DNA of 16,842 bases from Bacillota bacterium (GCA_023399035.1 JAEWQX010000037.1:1-16842), one strand, 5' to 3'. Positions 1 through 7,458 are shown, counted from the stretch's first letter. Numbers and translations: made by a program. Notes: generated by a model from the sequence alone, not told the origin.

Positions 1-769
1 CATTTTCAAGATTCTGTCTTATTTTTTCTGCACCTTCATAATTTACGTTTCTCCTCATTTCCTGGAAGAATGCTGCCATGCTGTATTGAGTTTCAGGATT
101 TATAAGATATGATGAAGCTGGCACTTCATCAAAACTTACAAGGCTTTCTCTGCTCATATAATAAGGTCTCTGCACCCCATCGCTGAAACAAATTCCCTTA
201 TATCCTCTTCTATATAATTCATTTAACTCACCCTTGAACTGTTCATTAGATATTTCAACAACATCAACTTCATAATATATGTTCTTAAGATTTTCTATAA
301 ACTTGTCCTTATAGCTGTCACATATAAGTATGTGCTCACAGCCTCTATCCATAAATGGAAGTCCTGTAGTCTTAAGCATGACCTTCCAAAGTCTGTCCGT
401 TTTCATTATCTTGTCATGGAATATCTTTCTATATATAGCCATAGTTGAATAAAACCACGTATAATCCTTTTCATTGCCCTTCTTCTTTAAATCAGGCATG
501 ATTACATTTTCAACATATCCTAAAATGAATATATTTTCAGACAGGCTTACTTCCTCCATCATGGTGTTTCCATGATCGCCATCTTTAAAAATACGCTGAA
601 GGAGTTCATTGCATCTTTCCTGAGTTAGTATATAGCTTTCAACGTTTCCTGTATTTTCTGTATTGTTTTCTGCTGCTTCCTGCTTTACTGAGTTTTTTTC
701 TTCCCTTATTTCTTCGACTTCTGCTTCATTCTTATTCTTGTTTTTCTTAAATGCATTAAATATACCCAC
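1..769 (-). CDS. Unrecognised protein, partial (3' end beyond left edge), possibly SseB-like
   Basis: An open frame of 256 codons runs from a GTG at 769 to the left edge without a stop, so the C-terminus is missing. GTG is chosen because a GGAGG lies 8 bases before it and no in-frame ATG is nearby. Residues 1-40 are charged and low in complexity (Lys, Asn and Glu rich), like a disordered linker. The remainder looks globular and mixed alpha/beta, with segments such as LPFMDRGCEHILICDSY and GYKGICFSDGVQRPYY. The late segment, with a short strand followed by a 'Tyr-Arg-Arg-Gly-Tyr-Lys-Gly-Ile' turn, faintly recalls SseB-like domains, but this is a guess from pattern. No signal peptide or membrane segment is visible. 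Function is unknown. It is transcribed in the same direction as the glycosidase but separated from it by a terminator. Confidence 0.75.
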   Translation of the reverse strand, partial: MGIFNAFKKNKNKNEAEVEEIREEKNSVKQEAAENNTENTGNVESYILTQERCNELLQRIFKDGDHGNTMMEEVSLSENIFILGYVENVIMPDLKKKGNEKDYTWFYSTMAIYRKIFHDKIMKTDRLWKVMLKTTGLPFMDRGCEHILICDSYKDKFIENLKNIYYEVDVVEISNEQFKGELNELYRRGYKGICFSDGVQRPYYMSRESLVSFDEVPASSYLINPETQYSMAAFFQEMRRNVNYEGAEKIRQNLEN

Positions 770-1020
770 TTAGTTTTCCTCCAAACTTCCCTTTTATTAA
801 TGATAATGCCACAATCCATACCTGTAATAAGAATAGGATTTCCTTATTCTATTAACAAGCAGCTATCTTTCAGACTCTGTCTTCCAGAAATGTGTAACAT
901 AATTACATTATAAATGAAATCCTATACAATTGCCATTGATATATTATTTTACTATGTAATATGTATTTATTTGTGATATTTTACAATTATAGATTTCAAT
1001 ATGTAGAAAAAATTATAAAA
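770..1020. other. Intergenic region upstream of the partial gene
   Basis: Very AT-rich, no credible gene on either strand. It must hold the promoter for the minus-strand gene starting at 769. A TATAAT lies on the minus strand around 917-922, but only a poor -35 (TGGCAA) is found 17 bases before it. A bulged hairpin with arms around 827-853 lies in the presumed leader and has no T-run. Confidence 0.5.
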
Positions 1021-1070
1021 CTTTTTATAAAAAATCACTAAGCATCATTATGTAAATCTGCTTAGTGATT
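1021..1070 (-). terminator. Intrinsic terminator of the GH1 glycosidase gene
   Basis: A perfect 12-bp inverted repeat (arms 1033-1044 and 1059-1070, sequence AATCACTAAGCA) has a 14-base loop. On the minus strand it is followed by a T-run. It begins 25 bases after the glycosidase stop codon. Confidence 0.85.
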
Positions 1071-1095
1071 GTTATTTTAATTTATTACAATTCTA

Positions 1096-2526
1096 TTATA
1101 GTTCCTGTCCATCAGTTGCTATTACATTCTTATACCAGTAGTAGCTGTCTTTTGGAATACGGTTTAATGATCCGCCAACTTCATCTCTGTCAACATAAAC
1201 AAATCCATATCTCTTCTGGTAACCGTTTAACCAGCTTAATAAATCTGTAAATGACCATGTGCAGTAAGCTAAAACATTACATCCATCGTCTATAGCTTCT
1301 TTTAAAGCTTCAAGATGAGCTTTTAAATAAGCAATTCTATATGGATCGTGGATCTTTCCATCTTCAACCTTATCAAAAGCACCTAGTCCATTTTCAGAAA
1401 TTACTATTGGAAGGTAGTAACGGCTTGTGATTATTCTGCAGGCCATTCTTAAACCTTGAGGATCTATTGTCCAGTCCCAGTCAGTCTTCTTTAAGTATGG
1501 GTTATTAGCACTCTTGAATAATCCTGGCTTACCTTCTTCAGTACTTGTACCTTTCTTACCAGTTGTATTCATTTCACCTAATCCTACACCATCTTCAGGG
1601 TTGTACTCTACACATGCAGTCTGGTAGTAGTTAACTCCCATGAAGTCAAATCCTTTTGCTGCTTCAAGCATAAGTTCTGAATCTCCTTCTTCAATTACAG
1701 GAGCAATGCCTTTCTTTTCAAGGTATTTTAAAACTGTAACTGGATATCTGCCATATGCATAAGCATCCATCCACCAGAAACTCATGTTTTCTGAATGATT
1801 CATTTGTGCCATTGCATTCTTTGGATCACAGTCCACACTGTAGCTTGGTGAAAATGCAAAGCTTGCACCTATCTTACCATTTAACCCCATGTCCTTGTAT
1901 GCAATAACAGTCTTTGCATGTGCAAGGAATGCATGATGATTTACTTGATAGAACATCTTTTCATCATTTTTCTTCATAGGTGGATGTGTAGCTCTAAGCC
2001 ATCCATGTTCTGTGAATATATTTTGTTCATTTAATGTAATCCAGTATTTGACCTTATCTCCAAATCTCTTGAATAATGTTGTAGCATAGTTAACGAAATC
2101 GTCAATTATATTTCTGCTTTCCCATCCATTATATCTATCTTGAAGAGCCTTTGGTAAATCCCAGTGGTATATAGTTACCATAGGTTCAATTCCATATTTG
2201 ATACACTCATCAATGATGTTTTCATAGAATTTTAAGCCTTCTTCATTAACTTGTCCATTTCCTTCTGGATAAATTCTTGGCCATGATATTGAAAAACGAT
2301 ATGCTTTTAATCCCATTTCAGACATTAATCTTATATCTTCCAAATATCTGTGATAGTGGTCAACAGCAACGTCTCCATTAGTTCCTTTAAACGTTTTACC
2401 TGGAATTCTTACAAATTCATCCCATATAGATAATCCTTTTCCTCCTTCACGGTAAGCACCTTCAATTTGATATGCAGCTGTGGCACTTCCCCATAAGAAG
2501 TCCTTTGGAAATTTTCCATTATTCAT
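1096..2526 (-). CDS. 6-phospho-beta-glycosidase (glycoside hydrolase family 1)
   Basis: A cytoplasmic enzyme expected to hydrolyse phosphorylated beta-glucosides or beta-galactosides brought in by a phosphotransferase system. The 476 residues match the normal length of the family. The N-terminal signature FLWGSATAAYQIEG is at 10-23. The acid/base Glu is E167 in TLNEQN and the nucleophile is E378 in ISENG. Near the C-terminus Ser431, Lys438 and Tyr440 form the phosphate-binding pattern S-W-x-N-G-Y-x-K-R-Y that separates phospho-glycosidases from plain beta-glucosidases, which have Glu at the Ser position. The residue after this Ser is Trp432, as in lactococcal LacG, whereas BglA-type enzymes have a small residue there. 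The ATG is supported by AGGGGGG 8 bases upstream. No PTS gene is adjacent. It is monocistronic, with its own promoter and terminator. Whether glucoside or galactoside is preferred is not settled. Confidence 0.95.
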   Translation of the reverse strand: MNNGKFPKDFLWGSATAAYQIEGAYREGGKGLSIWDEFVRIPGKTFKGTNGDVAVDHYHRYLEDIRLMSEMGLKAYRFSISWPRIYPEGNGQVNEEGLKFYENIIDECIKYGIEPMVTIYHWDLPKALQDRYNGWESRNIIDDFVNYATTLFKRFGDKVKYWITLNEQNIFTEHGWLRATHPPMKKNDEKMFYQVNHHAFLAHAKTVIAYKDMGLNGKIGASFAFSPSYSVDCDPKNAMAQMNHSENMSFWWMDAYAYGRYPVTVLKYLEKKGIAPVIEEGDSELMLEAAKGFDFMGVNYYQTACVEYNPEDGVGLGEMNTTGKKGTSTEEGKPGLFKSANNPYLKKTDWDWTIDPQGLRMACRIITSRYYLPIVISENGLGAFDKVEDGKIHDPYRIAYLKAHLEALKEAIDDGCNVLAYCTWSFTDLLSWLNGYQKRYGFVYVDRDEVGGSLNRIPKDSYYWYKNVIATDGQEL

Positions 2527-2595
2527 TAATTCGCCCCCCTAAATATAGTTTATATTTAATATATTAACATTATAAGGAAATACATTCAAGAGAAT

Positions 2596-2624
2596 ATTAT
2601 AAATTAATTTAAATGTTTAATCAA
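2596..2624 (-). promoter_or_regulatory. Likely housekeeping promoter of the GH1 gene
   Basis: On the minus strand, TTGATT (2619-2624) and TATAAT (2596-2601) are separated by exactly 17 bases. The start codon is about 70 bases downstream. No clear cre box or antiterminator hairpin was seen in the leader. Confidence 0.6.
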
Positions 2625-2679
2625 AGTTTGTTATTTATAATATCTTTTTCAATAGCAAAGTTATCATAAACGTTTATAT

Positions 2680-2717
2680 AAAATATGCCTAAAAATATTT
2701 AATTTCAGGCATATTTT
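2680..2717 (-). terminator. Hairpin, possible terminator of the 160-residue gene
   Basis: Arms AAAATATGCCT (2680-2690) and its complement (2707-2717) form 11 perfect pairs with a 16-base loop. On the minus strand it is followed only by a weak T-rich stretch. It lies 150 bases past the stop of the upstream minus-strand gene, so the assignment is tentative. Confidence 0.45.
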
Positions 2718-2864
2718 AATTATAGATACTTCTCCAGTTTTTATAATTATATTATTATCTATTGTTCAAAATCATCTGCCAATGAGGTAAATAAGGCCAT
2801 CATCCAGTGTTTCTCCCCAGTACCAAAAACACAGTAATATGCTGTGCTTTTAATCTTTTTCTCC

Positions 2865-3347
2865 TTACTGCATATCTTTGTTGAATAACTTTATCTGACA
2901 GTTTTTAACCTCTTCCAATGCCTTTATGCAGTCTTTTCCATCTTCCAGATTAATATATAAAAGTGCAGAAACCTGCTCATTCTTTTCGCTTATCCTCGTT
3001 GCAATCCTGTAGTGGTCTTCTAATTTTTTTACTTCCATTTTGTATATCAGGTCAAGATGGACAGTTTCGTTGTTAATTTCAACATCTATGCTGCCTGCTT
3101 CAATTTTTAAAGGCACATCTTTTTCTGTAGTTCCTTCTGAAATATTCCCAAACTTAGTAAATCTATATGATGAACCTTTGTAATCAAATCTGCTGCTTTT
3201 TTTAAGGTTATCCAGTATATATTCGCCTTCATCCATGACTTCAATAAATTCCTCTTCCTCATAAAAACGATATCTGCCAATATAATCGAGCCTATATGTT
3301 TTAAATATATTTTCACATGAATTATTATCCAGAGTACTCACTTCCAT
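2865..3347 (-). CDS. Hypothetical protein, 160 residues
   Basis: Not recognised. The product is acidic and soluble-looking, without signal peptide or membrane segment. Charged alternating segments (for example residues 20-45 and 95-125) suggest a mainly beta-sheet domain, and the last 20 residues could form a helix. The start is uncertain. The ATG at 3347 has no good ribosome site, and a GTG two codons in is an alternative. A possible promoter, TTGTTG (3422-3427) and TATAAA (3400-3405) with a 16-base spacer, precedes it on the minus strand. It diverges from the kinase-like gene at 3486. The frame is the longest in this stretch and its composition resembles its neighbours, which is the main reason for accepting it. 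Confidence 0.7.
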   Translation of the reverse strand: MEVSTLDNNSCENIFKTYRLDYIGRYRFYEEEEFIEVMDEGEYILDNLKKSSRFDYKGSSYRFTKFGNISEGTTEKDVPLKIEAGSIDVEINNETVHLDLIYKMEVKKLEDHYRIATRISEKNEQVSALLYINLEDGKDCIKALEEVKNCQIKLFNKDMQ

Positions 3348-3485
3348 TCATATAACATATTATATCTTTAGTATTTCATCTATGAAGTAAATTAATGTAT
3401 TTATACTGCATCAAATAAAATCAACAATCATATAATGATATTATTATCTCTATGAAAAAAATAAAATTTCAAGGAGTGATTATAA

Positions 3486-4025
3486 ATAGTTCTTTATGAT
3501 GAAATTAACACTGAAAATCTTGAATTCCTGGGAAGAGGCACTCAGGGCTCTGTGTATAAGATTGATAATGAAAAATGTATAAAAATTTTCAAAAAAAAGA
3601 GCAGCTGCTCTGATGAACTGCATTCTCTCCTCATTTCACAGTCATATTCATGCTTTCCAAAGCTCTATTCATATGGCGACAAATATATTGTCCGTGAATA
3701 TGTTCATGGTACTCCCCTGGATAAATTTTTATTGCACAATCCACTTACTGATGATATATGCCGCAAAATCATGGAGCTTTATCTTAAAATGAAATATGTA
3801 GGATTTAAGAGGCTTGACTCAGCCTTATTTCATATATTTATCTCAGATTATGGAGAATTAAAGATTATTGATACAGCAAAAGCTATGAAGAAAAAATATA
3901 CATGTCCACGAATTATTCTCAGTGGCTTGTCTGATCTCAATTATAAAGACGAGTTTTTAGATTTTGTAAAGAAAGAATATCCTGATACTTATGAAATGTG
4001 GACGAAAGATAACAAAGGACGTTAA
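3486..4025 (+). CDS. Small RIO/Bud32-like protein kinase with non-canonical start
   Basis: A compact kinase-fold protein, probably an atypical Ser/Thr kinase acting on an unknown substrate. The glycine-rich loop reads G-R-G-T-Q-G-S-V-Y, followed by a beta-3 Lys in CIKIF, a hinge-like REYVHGTPLDKFL, a catalytic-loop equivalent around RLDSALFHIF and a metal-binding equivalent in IIDTAKA. Counted from the first ordinary start, GTG at 3552, the protein would have 157 residues and lose the glycine loop. The open frame continues upstream to a TAA at 3483 with no ATG, GTG or TTG. The strong AAGGAG at 3471-3476 points to the ATA at 3486 (9-base spacing), giving 179 residues. So initiation at ATA, a mutated start or a sequence error must be considered. 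It is followed after 126 bases by the phosphoesterase. Confidence 0.75.
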   Translation: MVLYDEINTENLEFLGRGTQGSVYKIDNEKCIKIFKKKSSCSDELHSLLISQSYSCFPKLYSYGDKYIVREYVHGTPLDKFLLHNPLTDDICRKIMELYLKMKYVGFKRLDSALFHIFISDYGELKIIDTAKAMKKKYTCPRIILSGLSDLNYKDEFLDFVKKEYPDTYEMWTKDNKGR

Positions 4026-4065
4026 AAGGCTGAATTTAAAAAAACCGAATAATACTCTAGGATTA

Positions 4066-4095
4066 TTGTTATAGTTAGATAACCAGAAATATAAT
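4066..4095 (+). promoter_or_regulatory. Likely promoter of the metallophosphoesterase gene
   Basis: TTGTTA (4066-4071) and TATAAT (4090-4095) are separated by 18 bases, 57 bases before the ATG. An imperfect inverted repeat around ATAATAC...GGATTATT just upstream could end the kinase transcript, but it lacks a T-run. Confidence 0.5.
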
Positions 4096-4151
4096 AAGAA
4101 TATTTCTAATTTAGAACTGACAATTATAGAAAAATTTATAGGAGTGAGATA

Positions 4152-5006
4152 ATGAGATTTGTAATCTGGGGTGATTCCAAAGGCAAGGAAAACGGCATAA
4201 ACAAGAAAGTCCTTAATACAATAATGTTTAGAATATCCAAGCTTGATCCAAAGCCTGACTGCATGATAATGCTTGGCGACACCGTTGCAGGAAACATTGA
4301 TGAGGAAATACTCATAAGACAGCTTTTTGACCTTAAGGATATAATAGATAAATATACACCACATATTAAGCTTATGCCCGTAATCGGAAATCATGAAGTT
4401 AACATTAACCCTGAGGATGACATATATGAAAAAATCCTGAGCCAGTTTTATTATAATCTTAATCCTGACGGATTCCTTGAAAGCTACAATAAAAGCGTAT
4501 ACTATAAGGATTTTGAAGATACCAGGATAATAATATTGAATTCACATCATCCAAATGAAATCCATAAAATTTCTTCTGCACAGCTTGACTGGCTGGAGAA
4601 TACAGCCTGCTCTGACTGTGATAAAAACAAACTGCTTTTTGTCCATTCACCAGCTTATCCTACAGGCGCACATCTTGGGCACTGCCTTGATTTATATCCT
4701 GAAGATAGAAACAAGTTCTGGAAAGCCGTTGAAAGGTGTAAAATAGATATGGTATTCTGTGGACATGAACACAATTACTCAAGGCGCAGGATAAAGAATT
4801 CAAATAATGACGGCTATATTTATCAGATTATCACAGGAGGTGCTGGAGAAAAGCTGCGTAATAAGTATAAAAGCAGTAATGGAGTCATAGTTCCCCCTAA
4901 CGCCATATTCCATTTCCTTATTGCTGATATTCATCATAAGAAAATTAATATACAAGCCATTACATATAGAGGAAAAAAGATTGATGAATTTAAGATATGT
5001 AAATAA
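4152..5006 (+). CDS. Calcineurin-like metallophosphoesterase
   Basis: A two-metal phosphoesterase of the purple acid phosphatase-like / calcineurin superfamily. The ordered metal-binding motifs are all present: GD at 7-8, GDT at 42-44 (D43), GNHE at 79-82 (N80, H81), VHSP at 164-167 (H165) and GHEHNYS at 204-210 (H205, H207). The total of 284 residues is normal for a single-domain member. There is no signal peptide, so it is expected in the cytoplasm. The substrate cannot be told from sequence; phosphomonoesters, phosphodiesters or nucleotides are all possible. The ATG has AGGAGTGA at good spacing. It probably has its own promoter, although it may be co-transcribed with the kinase-like gene upstream. 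A kinase-like and a phosphatase-like gene side by side is suggestive but not proof of a functional pair. Confidence 0.92.
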   Translation: MRFVIWGDSKGKENGINKKVLNTIMFRISKLDPKPDCMIMLGDTVAGNIDEEILIRQLFDLKDIIDKYTPHIKLMPVIGNHEVNINPEDDIYEKILSQFYYNLNPDGFLESYNKSVYYKDFEDTRIIILNSHHPNEIHKISSAQLDWLENTACSDCDKNKLLFVHSPAYPTGAHLGHCLDLYPEDRNKFWKAVERCKIDMVFCGHEHNYSRRRIKNSNNDGYIYQIITGGAGEKLRNKYKSSNGVIVPPNAIFHFLIADIHHKKINIQAITYRGKKIDEFKICK

Positions 5007-5026
5007 TGATTACTTGAAAATAAATA

Positions 5027-5060
5027 AACCTGCTGCTTTATTGTAACCCTGCAGCAGGTT
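5027..5060. terminator. Bidirectional terminator between phosphoesterase and Rpn genes
   Basis: Arms AACCTGCTGC (5027-5036) and its complement (5051-5060) form 10 perfect pairs. The T-rich tail is better on the minus strand. The hairpin sits between the convergent stops at 5006 and 5143, so it probably serves both. Confidence 0.75.
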
Positions 5061-5142
5061 ATTACATGTGTATTGCTCCATACAATATACTGAAACTCAG
5101 GTCAGCTAAACCTTTCATTCAGTACAGATACAGTCATAAATG

Positions 5143-5985
5143 CTAATTTCTAAGTTCTTTAACTTCATTTACACTTAATCCTGTCTTTATGGCTATCGTT
5201 TCATTATCTAGTACATCAATAAGATTTTTTGCTATTTCTATAGCTTTTTCCTTCTGACCTTGCTTTATTCCCTTCTCTATGCCTTTTCTTTCAGCTTCAT
5301 TTAGTGCACTTATCTTATCCTTTAGTATCTTTGATCTCATTTCATATATTTCTCTCTGCTCTTTGCTATTGCTCATCTTTACAAGCTCATCCTTTGCTTC
5401 ACGGATTTCTTCAATACTCATTTCAAGATTTCTTACTTTTTCACTTTCAGGATCTCTCAGGAATTCTGTCCATGCCTCAAGAAGATCTTTTTCATCACTC
5501 TTTTGTGGAAGCTTTGGAATTTCTATAAAATGCATTTCCATAATATCTGTAAGTTCTTCTCCGCTTTCAATTTCTTTGAACCTATATCCTGTATGGAATT
5601 TTTCTGTTTTAAGATATTTGAAGTTAAGAATATTTATACATATTGTTCTTGCAAGCTTTGAGTAATCTTCCCCTTCTGCAAGTTGCTCTTCATACATTTT
5701 GCTAAGATAATAAAGACTTCTCTGTATCATGTTATATTCATTCTTTAACTGTATTTCTATATTTATAATTTCATTGTTATTTGTAGTTGCCTTTACATCA
5801 AGTCTTGAATATTTATCTTCAATAAATTGCTTTTCAAGATCAGTTCCCTTAATTTCAACACTGGTGATCTTATTTACTGGCTTAAGTGTGGCATTTAAAA
5901 ATGATATTAATATTCTTGGATGTTTAGGAGATCCAAATATATTCTTAAATACAAAATCTACTTTTGGGTCTAATAATCCTTTCAT
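5143..5985 (-). CDS. Rpn family PD-(D/E)XK nuclease ('putative transposase')
   Basis: Belongs to the recombination-promoting nuclease family (PDDEXK_2), DNA endonucleases that promote RecA-independent recombination and are often misnamed transposases. The N-terminal LLDPKVDFVFKNIFG is the family signature. The nuclease core is D63 in SRLDVKA and E77-x-Q79 in IEIQL, where Gln takes the place of the usual Lys, as is normal for this family. The C-terminus is a Glu/Lys-rich helix (ERKGIEKGIKQGQ) followed by a small helical tail (GLSVNEVKEL), also typical. The start is placed at the ATG at 5985 (280 residues), which has GAGGTGA at good spacing, not at the GTG four codons upstream that overlaps that site. 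No terminal inverted repeats or target duplications flank it, so it is not an insertion sequence. Confidence 0.93.
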   Translation of the reverse strand: MKGLLDPKVDFVFKNIFGSPKHPRILISFLNATLKPVNKITSVEIKGTDLEKQFIEDKYSRLDVKATTNNNEIINIEIQLKNEYNMIQRSLYYLSKMYEEQLAEGEDYSKLARTICINILNFKYLKTEKFHTGYRFKEIESGEELTDIMEMHFIEIPKLPQKSDEKDLLEAWTEFLRDPESEKVRNLEMSIEEIREAKDELVKMSNSKEQREIYEMRSKILKDKISALNEAERKGIEKGIKQGQKEKAIEIAKNLIDVLDNETIAIKTGLSVNEVKELRN

Positions 5986-5997
5986 CGTACATGTCAC

Positions 5998-6272
5998 CTC
6001 ACATATTTATAATACCTTAATTATATCCAAATTTATTTTTTTGTAAAATCTTATTGAAATTTTACTTTTCCCAACATCTTGGGAAAAGCAAAAAAAGTCT
6101 TATCTCTATTTAGTTTTTATTGTTCCTAATGGCTGTATGATACTATTTTCATAATGAGCTATGTCTGAAATTTAATAATACACAATCTACAAATAAATAT
6201 GATACAATTAAGAACTACCCATATCTAAAAATCTTAATATTTTCCTGATTTTTCAGACAAAACTTTCACTTT
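5998..6272. other. Intergenic region upstream of the sigma factor
   Basis: No gene on either strand. It contains the promoter of the Rpn gene (minus), a perfect palindrome at 6065-6088, and the region upstream of the sigma-dependent element at 6273. Apart from these it is featureless AT-rich DNA. Confidence 0.5.
6065..6088. repeat. 10-bp palindrome, possible operator
   Basis: CTTTTCCCAA (6065-6074), four loop bases, and its exact complement (6079-6088). Neither strand has a T-run after it, so it is unlike the terminators in this window. It lies 80 bases upstream of the Rpn start on one side and about 185 upstream of the sigma promoter on the other. Confidence 0.5.
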
Positions 6273-6284
6273 CTGCATATATAC
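6273..6284 (+). promoter_or_regulatory. Promoter element P1 (CTGCATATATAC) upstream of the sigma gene
   Basis: The 12-base CTGCATATATAC is identical to copies at 7185-7196 and 8629-8640. It lies 47 bases before the sigma ATG, in the place of a -10 element. The -35 region is not identical among the three copies. Autoregulation by the sigma factor is inferred. Confidence 0.65.
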
Positions 6285-6331
6285 CTTTTAGAAATACTTT
6301 GCTTATGCAATCTATGCTTTGGAGGTTTTTT

Positions 6332-6922
6332 ATGAATTATGATTATATTGAAAATCTAGTGAAACAATCTAAAGATGGTGATGAATATTCAAAGGAAAAG
6401 CTTATTGAACAATTCAGGCCTTTCATAATCAATCTTTCTAAAAGGATCTTTATTTCTGGATATGATATGGAGGATATTCAAAATGAATGTTACAGGATAT
6501 TGTTAAGATGTCTGTCTTTATATAAAATGGAAACCCACAGATTTGTTGCTTATGCCACTAATGGAATAAAGAACAGCATTAATGACCTTATACGCAAGAA
6601 CTTGAATAGCAGTAAATTATGCGGGACAGCTGCCCTTGCTTTTGATAATTATGTAGAGGAAACATTCAAGTCTGACACTCCTGAAATTTCAGATATATTA
6701 TGCAGCAAGTATGATAACAGCAGCCTAAGACATGCAATAAAACAATTAACCTCTGATGAACGTGAACTTGTAAGGCATATATTTTTTTGTGACAACACCC
6801 TTAAATCCTATGCTGAGAAAAAAGAAGTATCCTACTCTTATGCTGTCAAAAAGAAAAGGCATATCCTAGACAAGCTTTTTATGCATATAAATATTTATAA
6901 CATTTCAAAAGAAAAAATCTAA
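6332..6922 (+). CDS. Alternative sigma factor, UviA/TcdR/SigO-like
   Basis: A small sigma-70 family factor (196 residues) with only regions 2 and 4, the layout of clostridial group-5 factors (TcdR, BotR, UviA) and of Bacillus SigO. Region 2 spans about 20-90 (FISGYDMEDIQNECYRILLR resembles the core-binding helix). Region 4 spans about 130-182, with a helix-turn-helix in LKSYAEKKEVSYSYAVKKKRHIL. The ATG at 6332 is chosen because GGAGG lies 6 bases before it; an upstream in-frame ATG at 6299 lacks a ribosome site. A shared 12-base element lies upstream of this gene and of two downstream genes, which points to autoregulation and a local regulon. Downstream are yvrJ, DUF1659 and DUF2922 genes. 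No anti-sigma gene is evident. Relatives often control toxins, bacteriocins and holin-like proteins, but the targets here have no known function. Confidence 0.85.
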   Translation: MNYDYIENLVKQSKDGDEYSKEKLIEQFRPFIINLSKRIFISGYDMEDIQNECYRILLRCLSLYKMETHRFVAYATNGIKNSINDLIRKNLNSSKLCGTAALAFDNYVEETFKSDTPEISDILCSKYDNSSLRHAIKQLTSDERELVRHIFFCDNTLKSYAEKKEVSYSYAVKKKRHILDKLFMHINIYNISKEKI

Positions 6923-6950
6923 AGCTGCAGTTCAGCCTTAGATTTTTTTC
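6916..6950. terminator. Terminator of the sigma gene, likely bidirectional
   Basis: AATCTAA (6916-6922) and GCTG (6924-6927) pair with CAGC (6933-6936) and TTAGATT (6938-6944), with one mismatch and a 5-base loop, followed by a T-run. The left arm includes the sigma stop codon. The minus strand also has a T-rich tail, so it could end the minus-strand micro-ORF at 6987. Confidence 0.85.
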
Positions 6951-6986
6951 TGCATTTTATTTACCCTGTTATCTGACTTATTTATC

Positions 6987-7175
6987 TTATGCCTGATTGA
7001 TTTTTTCTATCTGCTTTAAGCCAGCATTGATTAGGACAAGAATTATAACCCATATGATGGCAGTCAAAACAATGTAAACCAACTCACTTCCTATAAGCTT
7101 GTCCCATGATTCATGCAATAAAACTGCAATCATAAAGAACTGGATAAACCTAAAATCCTCAATATGAATGAACAA
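6987..7175 (-). CDS. Putative small membrane protein opposite the sigma/yvrJ gap
   Basis: A 62-codon frame beginning with TTG at 7175, or 48 codons from an ATG at 7133. Neither start has a convincing ribosome site. The product would have a hydrophobic stretch (VYIVLTAIIWVIILVLINA) near the C-terminus, a good single membrane helix, and an earlier weaker one. It resembles the size and layout of phage holin-like or YvrJ-like peptides, but no family is recognised. Support comes from the membrane character and from the sigma terminator, which also works on this strand. Its first codons lie 10 bases from the P2 element, so the two transcription units would interfere. Confidence 0.4.
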   Translation of the reverse strand: MFIHIEDFRFIQFFMIAVLLHESWDKLIGSELVYIVLTAIIWVIILVLINAGLKQIEKINQA

Positions 7176-7184
7176 TCTCTAATT

Positions 7185-7196
7185 CTGCATATATAC
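7185..7196 (+). promoter_or_regulatory. Promoter element P2 (CTGCATATATAC) upstream of yvrJ
   Basis: Exact copy of P1. It ends only 5 bases before the AGGAGG ribosome site (7202-7207) and 20 bases before the ATG. If it is a -10 element, transcription would begin at or just before the ribosome site, giving a leader of under 20 bases. Confidence 0.65.
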
Positions 7197-7216
7197 ATTT
7201 CAGGAGGTGATTTCTT

Positions 7217-7387
7217 ATGGAAGTAAATGAATTAATAAACCTGGTAGTAAACAATAGCTTTCCAGTTGCAGTGAGCTGTTATCTGCTCATAAGACTTGAA
7301 AAGCAGCTAAGTTCACTTTCAGCTTCAATTAATAAACTCAACACCATAATTTCCACTAAGCTTGGAGTTGTCATCGATCCTGAATAG
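7217..7387 (+). CDS. yvrJ: YvrJ family small membrane protein
   Basis: A 56-residue peptide beginning MEVNELINLVVNNSFPVAV. The pattern of a short N-terminal amphipathic part, 'N-x-x-FPVAVSCYLLIRLE' as a single membrane helix (about 14-27), then a short coiled-coil-like part (LSSLSASINKLNTI) matches the YvrJ family. AGGAGGTGA lies 9 bases before the ATG. In Bacillus subtilis yvrJ belongs to the SigO/RsoA locus, which fits the adjacent sigma gene here (established for Bacillus, inferred here). The family looks like BhlA/UviB holin-like peptides in size and topology, so a role in membrane permeability or secretion is possible but unproven. It is closed by a strong hairpin and is probably monocistronic. 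Confidence 0.85.
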   Translation: MEVNELINLVVNNSFPVAVSCYLLIRLEKQLSSLSASINKLNTIISTKLGVVIDPE

Positions 7388-7415
7388 AACGAGAAGCATT
7401 CTGGAAAAGCTCCAT

Positions 7416-7458
7416 AAAAGAAAGATAGTAAATCTTTTATGTCTGCTATCTTTCTTTT
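7416..7458 (+). terminator. Terminator of yvrJ
   Basis: A 13-bp perfect inverted repeat: AAAAGAAAGATAG (7416-7428) and its complement (7446-7458) with a 17-base loop. The T-rich right arm serves as the tail. It begins 29 bases after the yvrJ stop, and on the minus strand it could also close the cyanase transcript. Confidence 0.75.

Larger units (their letters stand above)
2527..2864. other. Intergenic region between the GH1 gene and the 160-residue gene
   Basis: No coding signal on either strand. It holds the GH1 promoter and an 11-bp hairpin (2680-2717). The stretch 2718-2864 shows nothing recognisable beyond short AT-rich runs. Confidence 0.6.

Noticed and set aside
3957..4394. 145-residue minus-strand frame with hydrophobic stretches
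   Set aside because: It overlaps the kinase-like gene end, the intergenic region and the phosphoesterase start, lacks a ribosome site and is explained as antisense of real genes.
5143..5985. Insertion sequence suggested by the name 'putative transposase'
   Set aside because: The product is an Rpn nuclease with PD-(D/E)XK residues, and no terminal inverted repeats or target duplications flank the gene.
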